Position numbers and translations under genes: made by a program. DNA of 64,000 nt. Source: Liquorilactobacillus sicerae. Lineage in GTDB: Bacteria > Bacillota > Bacilli > Lactobacillales > Lactobacillaceae. Shown piece after piece: positions 23,565-32,853 of this stretch (positions are counted from its first letter, which is position 1; each line of letters opens with the position of its first letter). The notes under the pieces are model-generated. The model did not search any database, had not been told where the DNA came from, and saw nothing but the letters and a program-made list of their open reading frames with translations. The stretch covers positions 1 to 64,000 of the forward strand of contig NZ_JAHAVQ010000003.1 of assembly GCF_029916425.1 (NCBI RefSeq), read 5' to 3'.

Positions 23565-25074
23565 TAGTCATTTCCTCCAGTAATCTCTGCCATTTCCATT
23601 CAACTTGTGGCAGTAAATAATCCTTCGCCAACTGATAGGAGCTCTGGTGAAAAGCCGGCAGATCATCTTGGGTAAACAGCTGAACAATAGCTTGGGCCAG
23701 CCGAGCGACGATTACTGCTGGCGTATCAGTTGGGGCATAATCCAACAAATGACCATTTTGCTGATCCAAAATAAACGTCTGCGTACCATAACGAACATTT
23801 AACCCAATCATCGCCAAACCCGAACCGACCGCCTCCATCAACGTTAAGCCAAATCCCTCGCTGGTTGATGCGGATAAGTAAGCTTGATATTGCTGATAAA
23901 TCTTAGTCAGCTCCTGATGCCCCCGCAAATGAATATATGCTTCAGCGTGCACTAACTTGATCATCTGCTCCAGCTTGTTTTTTTGTCCACCTTCACCATA
24001 AATGTCAAAAACCAACTCGGGAATCGTCTTTTTGGCTTGAACGACCGCCGAAATCAGATAATCAAGGTGCTTTTCAGCTGCCAAGCGCGACGCTGTGATC
24101 AGTGACGCTGGGCGACGGGGCGTTTTTGACTGCTGCAGCTGCTGCAATCCACCAACTGGAATCGAATAAATTCTTGGATTCCGCCCTAAATAAGTTCGAA
24201 ACTGCTTGGTTAACAGCTGTTGTTGCTTCTTAGTTGCCGTAATAAAGAAATCAACTGCTTGTGAGTTAGTAAATTGATAGTCATAATAATTATTCCACAG
24301 GATATTATCATGATCAGTTGCTGATTCACTAAAATGTTCTGCGTGGATAACTACTCCTAACTTGGCTGGTTGATGATGACGAAAAATTATCTGGCCAATC
24401 TCGGTTGAACGATCTAGCAAACAAATATCATTTTTAGTTAACTTAAGTTTCTCCAGAAAATACTTCAAGAACTCGGCTTTTGAGTACAATAAGCGATTAT
24501 TTATTCGAAACATTTCCTGATCGCCATCCAAGATCTGCTCATAAGCAGTTGAACCATTTTGATTAAAAAACCGACGCAAATAAATATAAGCTTGATTATT
24601 GCGGGGAGTATAATATTCTGACATGACTCTAGTGTAGGTAAAAAAATCTTTGCGAATCAGGCGACCATGCGACACAAATTCCGCCCGTTCAACTAGTTGA
24701 GGTGAATCCTTTTTCAAATAAACAGTTACAAACTGATCCTCATGATCAAAATGATAACGTCTAACTTGCGGATTTACTTGTTCAATTCTAGTTTGCCGCT
24801 GTTGACAACGAAGATTTAATTCAAATTGTTGAATTGTATAACTATTAGGAGTCAACTTGATATCGGTTAAATACTGATAAATCCAAATGATTTCCGAATC
24901 ATGAAAGCCAATATTTTTAGCTAACGTCTCAATATTTTCATATAAAATTAAATCCGTAAAAACAAATTTGGCTGGTTGTTTTAGTTCACGTAAAACCATT
25001 GCTCGATAAGCTTGGGCATATTCTACCCCGCTACTGGCCCAGCCAATTCCTAAATTAAAACTATAAACCGTCAT
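23557..25074 (-). CDS. gtfA: Accessory Sec glycosyltransferase GtfA
   Basis: Cytoplasmic O-GlcNAc transferase that starts glycosylation of the serine-rich adhesin. The N-terminus YSFNLGIGWASSGVEYAQ and the add-on domain after it are family-specific. The catalytic GT4 half shows VVIHAEHFSE, ITASRLAAEKHLDYLI, DIYGEGGQK and STSEGFGLTLMEAVGSGL with the EGFGLTLxE motif. The start at the second ATG (25074) suits the GAGGTG site; an ATG two codons earlier lies too close to it. It has 505 residues, normal for GtfA, and follows secA2 directly. Confidence 0.93.
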   Translation of the reverse strand: MTVYSFNLGIGWASSGVEYAQAYRAMVLRELKQPAKFVFTDLILYENIETLAKNIGFHDSEIIWIYQYLTDIKLTPNSYTIQQFELNLRCQQRQTRIEQVNPQVRRYHFDHEDQFVTVYLKKDSPQLVERAEFVSHGRLIRKDFFTYTRVMSEYYTPRNNQAYIYLRRFFNQNGSTAYEQILDGDQEMFRINNRLLYSKAEFLKYFLEKLKLTKNDICLLDRSTEIGQIIFRHHQPAKLGVVIHAEHFSESATDHDNILWNNYYDYQFTNSQAVDFFITATKKQQQLLTKQFRTYLGRNPRIYSIPVGGLQQLQQSKTPRRPASLITASRLAAEKHLDYLISAVVQAKKTIPELVFDIYGEGGQKNKLEQMIKLVHAEAYIHLRGHQELTKIYQQYQAYLSASTSEGFGLTLMEAVGSGLAMIGLNVRYGTQTFILDQQNGHLLDYAPTDTPAVIVARLAQAIVQLFTQDDLPAFHQSSYQLAKDYLLPQVEWKWQRLLEEMTND

Positions 25075-25092
25075 AATCATTCACCTCAACTT

Positions 25093-27444
25093 CTATAAAT
25101 AATAAACAATAAGTTTTCCATCTGGTTTTTTAATAATTGAACTTAATAATAAATTTTGGACAATTTTGTGTAAAATTAACGACTGCATTTGCAAATAGGC
25201 ATTGGCGGCAGCTTGATGATACTCATAAATCGGATTCTTTTGAGCAATTTGGCGATTCGAAATAACTGCCCGCAATTGCTGCAAATTATCAACTTCTTCG
25301 ATCCAAGCATTATCAATTGCTTTTAAAACACACGAGCGATAAAAGTTTTCTTGTTCGGCGGTCGATAAATTTTGCGTCTTAGTAACTATTTGCTGATGAG
25401 CTAAGTTTTTTAACTGGTGTTTTAACTGCTGATCCGTTAGCTTTTTTGAAATCAGCTGGCGGTCAAAGTGATAGGCTAAATTTTCTAAAACAAACTGCAG
25501 TACTTGCTCTGGTTCTAACTGAGATGATTGAGTTGCAAATTGATCAATCAATTCATCGATCAACTTAAAAACATCTACCGATTCTGACTGCTGCTTAAAA
25601 ATCAATTGATCACGCTGCTGATAGACAGCTTGGCGCTGAATCCGGACACTTTCATCAAAAGCCAATGTCATTTTTCGCTGTTGATAGCCTTGATCGGCAC
25701 TAACTTGCTGTGCGCGCCGAATGCCATGCTTAATCCATCTAGCCTTCAAGTTTCTTGGCTGCGTAAGATCACCCGCTTGATGTTGCTGAAAATATTTCTT
25801 CAAGCGGCGCGTTCCAAACTGATCAACAACCTGATCTTCCAGTGACACAAAAAACTGACTGCTGCCGGGATCGCCTTGGCGGCCAGCTCGTCCTCGCAAC
25901 TGCAGCTCGATTCGACGATTGTCCATCCTTTCAGTTCCAATCACTGCCAAACCGCCTAATTGTGCTACCCCTGGTCCAAGTTTAATGTCGGTCCCACGGC
26001 CAGCCATCGAAGTAGCAACTGTGACAGCAGCTTTTTGGCCAGCTTCGGCAATAATCAACGCTTCTTTAGCAGCATTGCGAGCATTCAAAACGTTATGCGG
26101 AATTTGCGCCTGCAACAATAATTCAGAATAGATTTCGGATAAGCCAACAGAACCTGTCACAATTAAAATTGGACGTTTTTGCTGATGCAACTGCTCTACA
26201 ACCGCCAGTGAGGCATAGAGCTTTTCTGGCAAAGTCGGATAGATCCGATCAGGAAAGTCTTGCCGAATTACCGGCCGATTAGTCGGAATTTGAATAACTT
26301 TCATATAATAGGTCTCAATAAACTCAGCTTCAGCCGTTTTGCCAGTACCACTCATCCCAGCCAGCTTCTTAAACATTCGGAACAAATTCTGATAGGTAAT
26401 TGAAGCCATGGCCCGTAAATTTGGCGTGATCGGCAACTTTTCAGCGGCCTCCAAGGCTTGATGCAAACCGCCTTCGAGTTTAGACATCTCCAACACACGG
26501 CCATTACGTTTATCTAATAATTTAATTTGCTGTTGTGAAACAATATAATCACGACCATTTTTAAACAGGCAATGGGCTCGCAACGCCAAGTTGAGATGAC
26601 GAATTAACTCAGAAAAATGTCCATCAAACAAGTTTTGAACTTGAAAATACTGTCGAGCTGCTTGCCAACCCCGTTTTGTTAGCCAAACATTACGCTTTTC
26701 TTCATCAATTTGATAATCCGCTTTGCTTAGGGTCTTCACAAAATCATCAGCTAAGCAATACATATTTGACTGAACCCTTGGTGCTCCCGAAATAACTAAA
26801 GGCGTCTGGGCGCTATCAAGTAAAACCTGATCAGCTTCATCAACAATTACATAGGAAAAATCACGCATAAACTTTTCAGCTTGACTACCAGCTAAGTTAT
26901 CAATTAAATAATCAAAACCCAAAGTACTGCTGGTTGTATAGACAATATCTGACTGATAGATCTGACGCTTTTCCGCCGGCGTCAAGTGTTGACTGGCATC
27001 CTCTGGTGAACTGCAAGCACAGCTTAATCCAAGCCAACTATAAACTCGGCTCATCTGTTTAGCATCCCGATTAGCCAGATATTCATTGGCAGTAACTAAC
27101 CACGTACTTTGCTGACTCAAAGCATTCAAATAAAGTGGCATCGTTGCAGTCAAAGTCTTACCCTCGCCAGTTTTCATTTCGGCTAAGTTTCCCTGATGCA
27201 AAACAATTCCACCTAAAACTTGGACGTCAAAGGGAAACATTTTTAAAACCCGCCGATCAGCCTCACGGATAACCGCAAAAGCCTCGGGTAAAATTTCATC
27301 TAAGGTTTTACCATTGCGCAACTGCTGTTTAAAATAGCTGGTTTTGGCTTTTAGTTGGTTATCAGTTAAATGACGCATAGTTATTTGATATTGATTTACT
27401 TGTTTGACTATTTTCCATAAAAAATGCAGTTCCAGTTTAGTCAT
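25093..27444 (-). CDS. secA2: Accessory Sec ATPase SecA2
   Basis: Motor that drives the glycosylated adhesin through the SecY2 channel. It shows Walker A MKTGEGKTLTA, the DEAD box VIVDEADQVL, TTSSTLGFDYLIDNL, MAGRGTDIKLG, IGTERMDNRRIELQLRGRAGRQGDPG, and a C-terminal scaffold region that lacks the cysteine zinc finger of housekeeping SecA. It has 783 residues, the shorter size of SecA2. The start is the ATG at 27444 with GAGGA eight bases upstream; it overlaps asp3 by eight bases. Confidence 0.95.
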   Translation of the reverse strand: MTKLELHFLWKIVKQVNQYQITMRHLTDNQLKAKTSYFKQQLRNGKTLDEILPEAFAVIREADRRVLKMFPFDVQVLGGIVLHQGNLAEMKTGEGKTLTATMPLYLNALSQQSTWLVTANEYLANRDAKQMSRVYSWLGLSCACSSPEDASQHLTPAEKRQIYQSDIVYTTSSTLGFDYLIDNLAGSQAEKFMRDFSYVIVDEADQVLLDSAQTPLVISGAPRVQSNMYCLADDFVKTLSKADYQIDEEKRNVWLTKRGWQAARQYFQVQNLFDGHFSELIRHLNLALRAHCLFKNGRDYIVSQQQIKLLDKRNGRVLEMSKLEGGLHQALEAAEKLPITPNLRAMASITYQNLFRMFKKLAGMSGTGKTAEAEFIETYYMKVIQIPTNRPVIRQDFPDRIYPTLPEKLYASLAVVEQLHQQKRPILIVTGSVGLSEIYSELLLQAQIPHNVLNARNAAKEALIIAEAGQKAAVTVATSMAGRGTDIKLGPGVAQLGGLAVIGTERMDNRRIELQLRGRAGRQGDPGSSQFFVSLEDQVVDQFGTRRLKKYFQQHQAGDLTQPRNLKARWIKHGIRRAQQVSADQGYQQRKMTLAFDESVRIQRQAVYQQRDQLIFKQQSESVDVFKLIDELIDQFATQSSQLEPEQVLQFVLENLAYHFDRQLISKKLTDQQLKHQLKNLAHQQIVTKTQNLSTAEQENFYRSCVLKAIDNAWIEEVDNLQQLRAVISNRQIAQKNPIYEYHQAAANAYLQMQSLILHKIVQNLLLSSIIKKPDGKLIVYYL

Positions 27445-28348
27445 GATCTTGATCCTCATTCACTAATAAAAAATCTTTTTTATGATCAACCAAAATAATT
27501 GGAGCCGTTAAGTCGGCTAAATGATAACGTTCAACTGCCGGCCATTTTTCCTTGGTCAACTGCTGAAATTCTTTTGGCTCAATGGCCGCTGAGACTTTAA
27601 CCCTACTCCCTGCAAATTGTTGTCCATAATAGCAGCCTGCCAGATTCGACCAGTGACCCGTCCCCCAAAAAATCAACTTAGCAAATCTTTGCCAGTAATC
27701 CTGCAAACGTTTTTGCAGCGGCTCAGCTAAGAAGCCAGTTGCTTGACTTAAAGTTGTTGCTAAAATAACCCAATCAGTTTTTGATGAAAAAGCCGGATCC
27801 TTTTGCAAATTAATTTGGTTGTCCGGTTCTAACCAAAGCAAATTTAAAGTTTTCTGTTGAAAACTGGCGTTGATCATTTCCGTCAAAATGAAATCATCGT
27901 TGTTTTTCAATTCTGTCTTGGCACTTGCTAATTCTAAGCGGTGAAACTCAACTTGCTGGCAGCCGGCATTAATCAAAGAAACTCGATAATCGACTGCTTG
28001 TTGTGGATAAGTGAAAGTTCCCTTTGACCCTTTGATGAACTTCTGATAACAAAGTTGTCCTAAAGCGTCATAAAAATCCAACCGCAGATACAAAGAAGCT
28101 TGTGGTTGACTAGCAGCCCTTAAAACCAGCTGATATTTTTTTCGCGGTTCCAGCAATGGCAGTTGTGGACTGAAACGATCCGCTTGATAATTAGTGTTGG
28201 CATACCAAGTCGTAATGACTTTACCCGGTGGCATGAGTGCATTGGAAAAAAGCACCAAATCCGACCGCACGAACTCAACTGTTGAACCAGCTAAATAGGT
28301 TGAAGCTAAATTACGCCAATAAATTAAATCGATCACTTGGTTATTCAT
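27437..28348 (-). CDS. asp3: Accessory Sec protein Asp3
   Basis: Cytoplasmic partner of Asp1 and Asp2 needed for export of the adhesin. The N-terminal ~150 residues hold the carbohydrate-binding-module-like Asp3 fold (LVLFSNALMPPGKVITTWYANTN, KYQLVLRAASQPQASLYLRL, FTYPQQAVDYRVSLINAG). The second half (from about residue 155) is an extra part with DWVILATTLSQATGFLAEPL and an ending rich in acidic residues. The product has 303 residues. Overlaps of eight bases with both neighbours show tight coupling. Confidence 0.88.
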   Translation of the reverse strand: MNNQVIDLIYWRNLASTYLAGSTVEFVRSDLVLFSNALMPPGKVITTWYANTNYQADRFSPQLPLLEPRKKYQLVLRAASQPQASLYLRLDFYDALGQLCYQKFIKGSKGTFTYPQQAVDYRVSLINAGCQQVEFHRLELASAKTELKNNDDFILTEMINASFQQKTLNLLWLEPDNQINLQKDPAFSSKTDWVILATTLSQATGFLAEPLQKRLQDYWQRFAKLIFWGTGHWSNLAGCYYGQQFAGSRVKVSAAIEPKEFQQLTKEKWPAVERYHLADLTAPIILVDHKKDFLLVNEDQDHD

Positions 28349-29879
28349 TCATCGTTCTCCCAAAATCGGCTGCTAAAAAATACCGAAACTGTGCTAAAAA
28401 CCAGTTGATGATTGCTGAAGAGTTATCATTATGCCTGCCAATCCAACCTTTGCCAATCAACAGTGGTCGCTGGTTTTGCAAGCGGTTTTTAAGTTGTAAA
28501 AAAGCTGCTTGATCGTAATCATCATTTTTCATGTAAGCAGCGGCAATTTTTGTTTGACGAAAATCACCAGCCATAATCCGCTGCCAGATCTGCTGGTCAA
28601 CGGCTTGCGGACTGTGAACCTTCAAAACTGTTTGACAAAGCTGCAAAATATCTAGTGAAGTTGCAAAATCATCTGGCCGCAATAATCGATGATTTTCAGC
28701 AATCGTCCCTAAATTGATCAACGGCTTGCCTAAAATAATAGCCGCTGGTTTTAACAACCGACCATAATAAAGAGCCCCAAAACTGCCCATCGAAAGACCG
28801 GATAAAATCAGCTGTTGATTAGAGAAACCTAAATCCTTCAATTTAGCCGTAATCGTTTGGATAATGACTTGCTGATACTGCGCGTTGCCAAAATAAAAGG
28901 CCCCGCCTTCTAAACGCGGATCGCTGAATAAAATAAACGGCGCGTGCAAGGCTTTCATCATCGGATAGCCCTCAAAGCCTTCCAATTGACGATAACCAGC
29001 AAAGTAGACATTCAGTGGTGGTTTAAAATCCCCCGGATCAAAATAAGTTAAAACTTCCTGCCGCTCAGCCGTCTTTTTGCTCTCCCCACCTAAAATCAAA
29101 CTGCCAAAGTTAAAGCGCGTCCATCTAAAATGGAGATTACCGATCTGTATTTTACCTTGACCTTTAGCATATAAAATTGCAGTCAAATAGGTGGCTGCTT
29201 GATCATTATGCGTCCTTGAAATAACTGCCACTTGCTTCATTTGACTTTCAGATACGATCCATTTTGACTGAGAGTCGGCCAGATTACCTACCGAACTTTC
29301 ATAAAAAACCAGTTGCAGCTGACAATCGGCACTTTTCTGAAACTCCAACCAAACTTCTAACCGGCGCTGGGGATCAACATAAACATTATTCCGCCAAGTT
29401 GCTAGTGGCCGGAAATTTTTGCCAAAGTCTCCGGCAATTGTTAAGGAAAGATTGCCTTGATAACTGATTTTGCCGTGAAAATTAGGCGAGAGTTCCAAAC
29501 TTTTAATTCCTAATTTAAGACCACTTTGTTTTGCAAAAAAACTAAGGGCAATCTTTTTAATTAATTTTTGCGGATTAGCAACTGACACGCCAACTGCTGG
29601 AAGATGTTTAAAAAATTCTGATTCAGTAGCCGTTAATTTTAAGTTTCGATCATAAAGCAAAGCATATGATTGCGCAAACGGTATCAACCGTGAAAAGTTT
29701 TCATTTGAAATAGCAGCTGTCAGCAAGAGCACTGAAAAATCGGCTGTGGCATTTGTTTTTGAAAAACTAGCTAATTGAGTCGGACTACTAAAGTTCCATT
29801 CAAGCTGCGGCGGTATTGGCAGATTCTGCGACCAATTCTGCCAGCCAAGCTGTAAAACTTTGATTTTTGAATTTGCCAA
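28341..29879 (-). CDS. asp2: Accessory Sec protein Asp2 (GlcNAc O-acetyltransferase)
   Basis: In streptococci Asp2 acetylates GlcNAc on the adhesin and also acts in export. The C-terminal alpha/beta-hydrolase part contains LILSGLSMGSFGALYYGR with the nucleophile serine in G-L-S-M-G, preceded by FILFSDPRLEGGAFYFG and followed by the late acidic and histidine region (GWIGRHND). The N-terminal half carries the beta-rich domain (HGKISYQGNLSLTIAGDFG). It has 512 residues. It lies four bases from asp1 and overlaps asp3. Confidence 0.92.
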   Translation of the reverse strand: MANSKIKVLQLGWQNWSQNLPIPPQLEWNFSSPTQLASFSKTNATADFSVLLLTAAISNENFSRLIPFAQSYALLYDRNLKLTATESEFFKHLPAVGVSVANPQKLIKKIALSFFAKQSGLKLGIKSLELSPNFHGKISYQGNLSLTIAGDFGKNFRPLATWRNNVYVDPQRRLEVWLEFQKSADCQLQLVFYESSVGNLADSQSKWIVSESQMKQVAVISRTHNDQAATYLTAILYAKGQGKIQIGNLHFRWTRFNFGSLILGGESKKTAERQEVLTYFDPGDFKPPLNVYFAGYRQLEGFEGYPMMKALHAPFILFSDPRLEGGAFYFGNAQYQQVIIQTITAKLKDLGFSNQQLILSGLSMGSFGALYYGRLLKPAAIILGKPLINLGTIAENHRLLRPDDFATSLDILQLCQTVLKVHSPQAVDQQIWQRIMAGDFRQTKIAAAYMKNDDYDQAAFLQLKNRLQNQRPLLIGKGWIGRHNDNSSAIINWFLAQFRYFLAADFGRTMNE

Positions 29880-29883
29880 ATTA

Positions 29884-31437
29884 TCACTTACTTTCTAAAG
29901 ACTGCCAAATTGATAATAACTTCTGACTAGAGAACTCGGCAATTCTTTCAGTTGCATAAACTAAAGCTTGATTCCAGTGCTTTAAGCCAACTAAATAATA
30001 ATCGATAGCCGCTGTTAATTCGGTCAAACTCCTGATCACCAACCCATTTTGCTGAGGCTGGACATAACTGGTCACAACGCGATTAATTTGCGGGATTCCA
30101 GCACTGATGCCAGCAATCTGCAAAAACAGGCTTGGCTTAGCCGCTAAGTCAATAATCAGCCGAGTAGCTGACAATTCCTTGATCAAATCAGTCTCTTTTT
30201 TGATTGGCAAGCAATTGATTAAGCGCTGATTCGCTGAAACAGTTAAATCATTTTCTTCGTCTGAAGCTGATTTTTGAAAATCAAAAATTACTTGATCATT
30301 CAAGTTTGCCTGAGTGATCAACGGACCCAACTCTGTGGCTAATTTCGTTTGATCTAACTGACGATAAGTGGCCAAAGTCAGTTGAATTGCCGGATTTTTG
30401 GCAACTTGAGCTAACAAAACTGAAAATACTTGTTTTTGTTCTGGAAGCGACAAGCCATCAAACAACCAAAGAATTTTCAGTTCCTTAAGTTGTTGGCTAT
30501 GGCCCAAATTCAACCGGCTATCAAACGGAGTCATCAACCTAATTTGCGGTGGATTCGGCAACCCTTGAGCTTTTGCTACCAGCAATTGATAATTTTGATC
30601 TGTATCAGCTAACCAAACTTTGCCCTTAGCCAACTGCTGGCACGTTTGCAAATCAAATGACAGTCGATTGCTAAAGATTGAAAATCCCAGTCGTTGCCGA
30701 GGTAAATTGGCAGCTGCCAGCAAAGCAAGATTTTCCGTGCTGGCCGCGACCATCAAGAAATTATTCTGTGTCAATGTTTTGCTCAAATAGTTGCTGACCC
30801 TTTCTTGAATCAAACTATCCAAATCAGGATATTCCGTCTGCTTAAGCCCTAAAGCTCCCTTAACTCGAACCGTGTTTGCCGGCAAAGCTAGCTGTAAGCA
30901 AACTTCACCAGTTGAACTCAAAAACTTATGTGAGCCTCTTTGCCGCGCTTGATCCCAAAACTTGATGCTTGATAGGAAGCCACGATCGTCGAAGAAATAG
31001 GTCTTGGTCTGCTGATCATTCACTGGCCGCTCGATCTTCAATAAACGTCCACCCTCACCAAACTCAATGCGCGCCCAGAGCCGATCATGCAAACTAGCAA
31101 TTACTAAAAACGGCGTATAGTTGAATTCAATGTCTGCTGGCCAGTTTAAATCCAAAAAATCCAATGAGCGCATTGGCATAGTTGTTGTTTTCTGCAAATC
31201 ATCAAATACACTATAATAAGCAACCCCTAAAAGCTTTTGTTGTTGTAAAAAAGTCCTTAAAAATGGTGAATAGGCAGTCAAAACGATCTTTGGCTGCTGC
31301 TGCGCTTCATGCAGCATTCGAAGTTGGCTAACTGTATCATCAAATTCAATTTTATGCGCTGCAGAGTACCAAGGCTGCGGTGTAGCATCCCAGGTCGTTT
31401 GACTGGCCTGTTTCCAACTAGGCAAAAAATAAAACAT
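29884..31437 (-). CDS. asp1: Accessory Sec protein Asp1
   Basis: Asp1 has a GT-B-like fold without activity and binds the adhesin together with Asp2 and Asp3. It begins MFYFLPSWKQASQTTWDATPQ with the typical WYSAAHKIEFDDTVSQLRML, and includes SLDFLDLNWPADIEFNYTPF and, near the end, GISAGIPQINRVVTSYVQP, which recall Asp1 of other loci. It has 517 residues. Its start overlaps the secY2 stop (TAATG). Confidence 0.9.
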   Translation of the reverse strand: MFYFLPSWKQASQTTWDATPQPWYSAAHKIEFDDTVSQLRMLHEAQQQPKIVLTAYSPFLRTFLQQQKLLGVAYYSVFDDLQKTTTMPMRSLDFLDLNWPADIEFNYTPFLVIASLHDRLWARIEFGEGGRLLKIERPVNDQQTKTYFFDDRGFLSSIKFWDQARQRGSHKFLSSTGEVCLQLALPANTVRVKGALGLKQTEYPDLDSLIQERVSNYLSKTLTQNNFLMVAASTENLALLAAANLPRQRLGFSIFSNRLSFDLQTCQQLAKGKVWLADTDQNYQLLVAKAQGLPNPPQIRLMTPFDSRLNLGHSQQLKELKILWLFDGLSLPEQKQVFSVLLAQVAKNPAIQLTLATYRQLDQTKLATELGPLITQANLNDQVIFDFQKSASDEENDLTVSANQRLINCLPIKKETDLIKELSATRLIIDLAAKPSLFLQIAGISAGIPQINRVVTSYVQPQQNGLVIRSLTELTAAIDYYLVGLKHWNQALVYATERIAEFSSQKLLSIWQSLESK

Positions 31438-32681
31438 TAATTTCCTCCTCGAGAAAAGTCCAACAAATCAGCATAACCATGCAACAAACTAATCGTTCTA
31501 AATTGTTCGATAATCATCAAGACCATACTGCAAGTCATCATCAACATTCCGGGAAGTAACAATACATTCAGCAACTGAGTGCGGCCGACGCCAAAAAACA
31601 GTGGTACCCCGGCAAAAGCAACCGTATAAATTGCACCTAATACAGACAATTGTAAAACCTTTTGGCGCAAGTAGACTTCGGTATCCTTACCAGGATTAAC
31701 CTTGATTAGATAATCGCCAGCTTTTTGCAAATCCTCCGCAATTTTTTCTGGATCAACATTAACTAAACCAAAGACCAGCGTTAACCCAAACAAGATCAAG
31801 ATATACAATGAAACACCAAAATAAGAGGTCAGGGCAACATTTTTAATCAACCAAACAATAATTGAATTGTCTGGAAATTGCTGATGTAGAATCTGCAAAA
31901 GGTAATTTGGCAACATCAACAACGATAAACTGAACATAATCGACATACTGCCTCCTGGATTCAATTTAATTGGCAAATATGTTTGATCGCTAAAGTGACT
32001 TTCAATCATAATTTGTTGGATCTTGACATGATATTCAGTTTGCTCAACAATCACGGTCAAACTAATTATTAGCAAAAATATTAATGAACAGATCAAAATG
32101 ACTAAGATTAGCGTATGCGGTCGGATGATCTCTGTGACTTGTTGAATAACATTTCCCAAGATACCAAACAAGATGACGGTTATCGAACCACCAATGCCTT
32201 TGACTGAATTCATATTTGCCAGCCAAATTAGCCAAAAACTGCCAGCAACAACAACCAGGCTAACGATAATTTTTTCTAAAACCCCTGTAACAATAATCGG
32301 TAAACTAACGATCATTCCCCAGGCTTCAATTAGTGCGATCACTAACGTCAGTAATAACTGAAAAAAATCCGTTTCCTTTTTACTTAATTTGTCAAAACTT
32401 AAACCTTTAATCATTAACAAAAGCTGCCAAATTATAATGGCTGACATCCAAGGACTTAAGCCAAGCGAGAACAGTGAGACCTGGGTCAAATTTGCACCGG
32501 TGGCACTTCCAGACAAGGATAACAAGCTGGCAGATTGACTCATTTTATTTAGTTTGCTCACCTGAACAAAGGGTAGTGGAATATTTTTTCCCAGGTCGTA
32601 GACGACTAAAATCAAGCCAGTCCACGCCAATTTTGACCAGATAATTTTAAATAATTCTTTCTTTTTGGTAAGTTGCTTCAA
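31437..32681 (-). CDS. secY2: Accessory Sec channel SecY2
   Basis: Membrane channel of the accessory export system. It has 414 residues and ten hydrophobic segments. The N-terminal LVVYDLGKNIPLPFVQV, SLFSLGLSPWMSAIIIWQ, PIKLNPGGSMSIMFSLSLLMLP and a late IAEDLQKAGDYLIKVNPGKDTEVYL fit SecY2, with the cytoplasmic loops shorter than in SecY. It begins at a TTG with GGAG before it and has its own promoter, so the nine-gene operon is transcribed apart from the adhesin gene. Confidence 0.94.
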   Translation of the reverse strand: MKQLTKKKELFKIIWSKLAWTGLILVVYDLGKNIPLPFVQVSKLNKMSQSASLLSLSGSATGANLTQVSLFSLGLSPWMSAIIIWQLLLMIKGLSFDKLSKKETDFFQLLLTLVIALIEAWGMIVSLPIIVTGVLEKIIVSLVVVAGSFWLIWLANMNSVKGIGGSITVILFGILGNVIQQVTEIIRPHTLILVILICSLIFLLIISLTVIVEQTEYHVKIQQIMIESHFSDQTYLPIKLNPGGSMSIMFSLSLLMLPNYLLQILHQQFPDNSIIVWLIKNVALTSYFGVSLYILILFGLTLVFGLVNVDPEKIAEDLQKAGDYLIKVNPGKDTEVYLRQKVLQLSVLGAIYTVAFAGVPLFFGVGRTQLLNVLLLPGMLMMTCSMVLMIIEQFRTISLLHGYADLLDFSRGGN

Positions 32682-32724
32682 GATACACTCCGTTTCTAAT
32701 ACTCCAAAAATAAAATCAATAAAT

Positions 32725-32753
32725 TTTATACTTTCAGCTTATTATAAATACAA
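32725..32753 (-). promoter_or_regulatory. Probable promoter of the accessory Sec operon
   Basis: On the minus strand TTGTAT, a 17-base spacer and TATAAA lie about 45 bases before secY2. The -35 is weak. Confidence 0.45.
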
Positions 32754-32781
32754 ACGGGTAAAATTAAAAACTTTTTGCAAT

Positions 32782-32811
32782 AAAAAAACAGGATCACTTT
32801 GACCATGATCC
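32782..32811 (-). terminator. Terminator after the serine-rich adhesin gene
   Basis: On the minus strand GGATCA-TGGTCAAAG-TGATCC is followed by TG and seven T. It separates the adhesin gene from the secY2 operon. Confidence 0.8.
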
Positions 32812-32853
32812 CATTTATTTAAATTCCTAGGTCTAGACTAAATAGGATGAAAA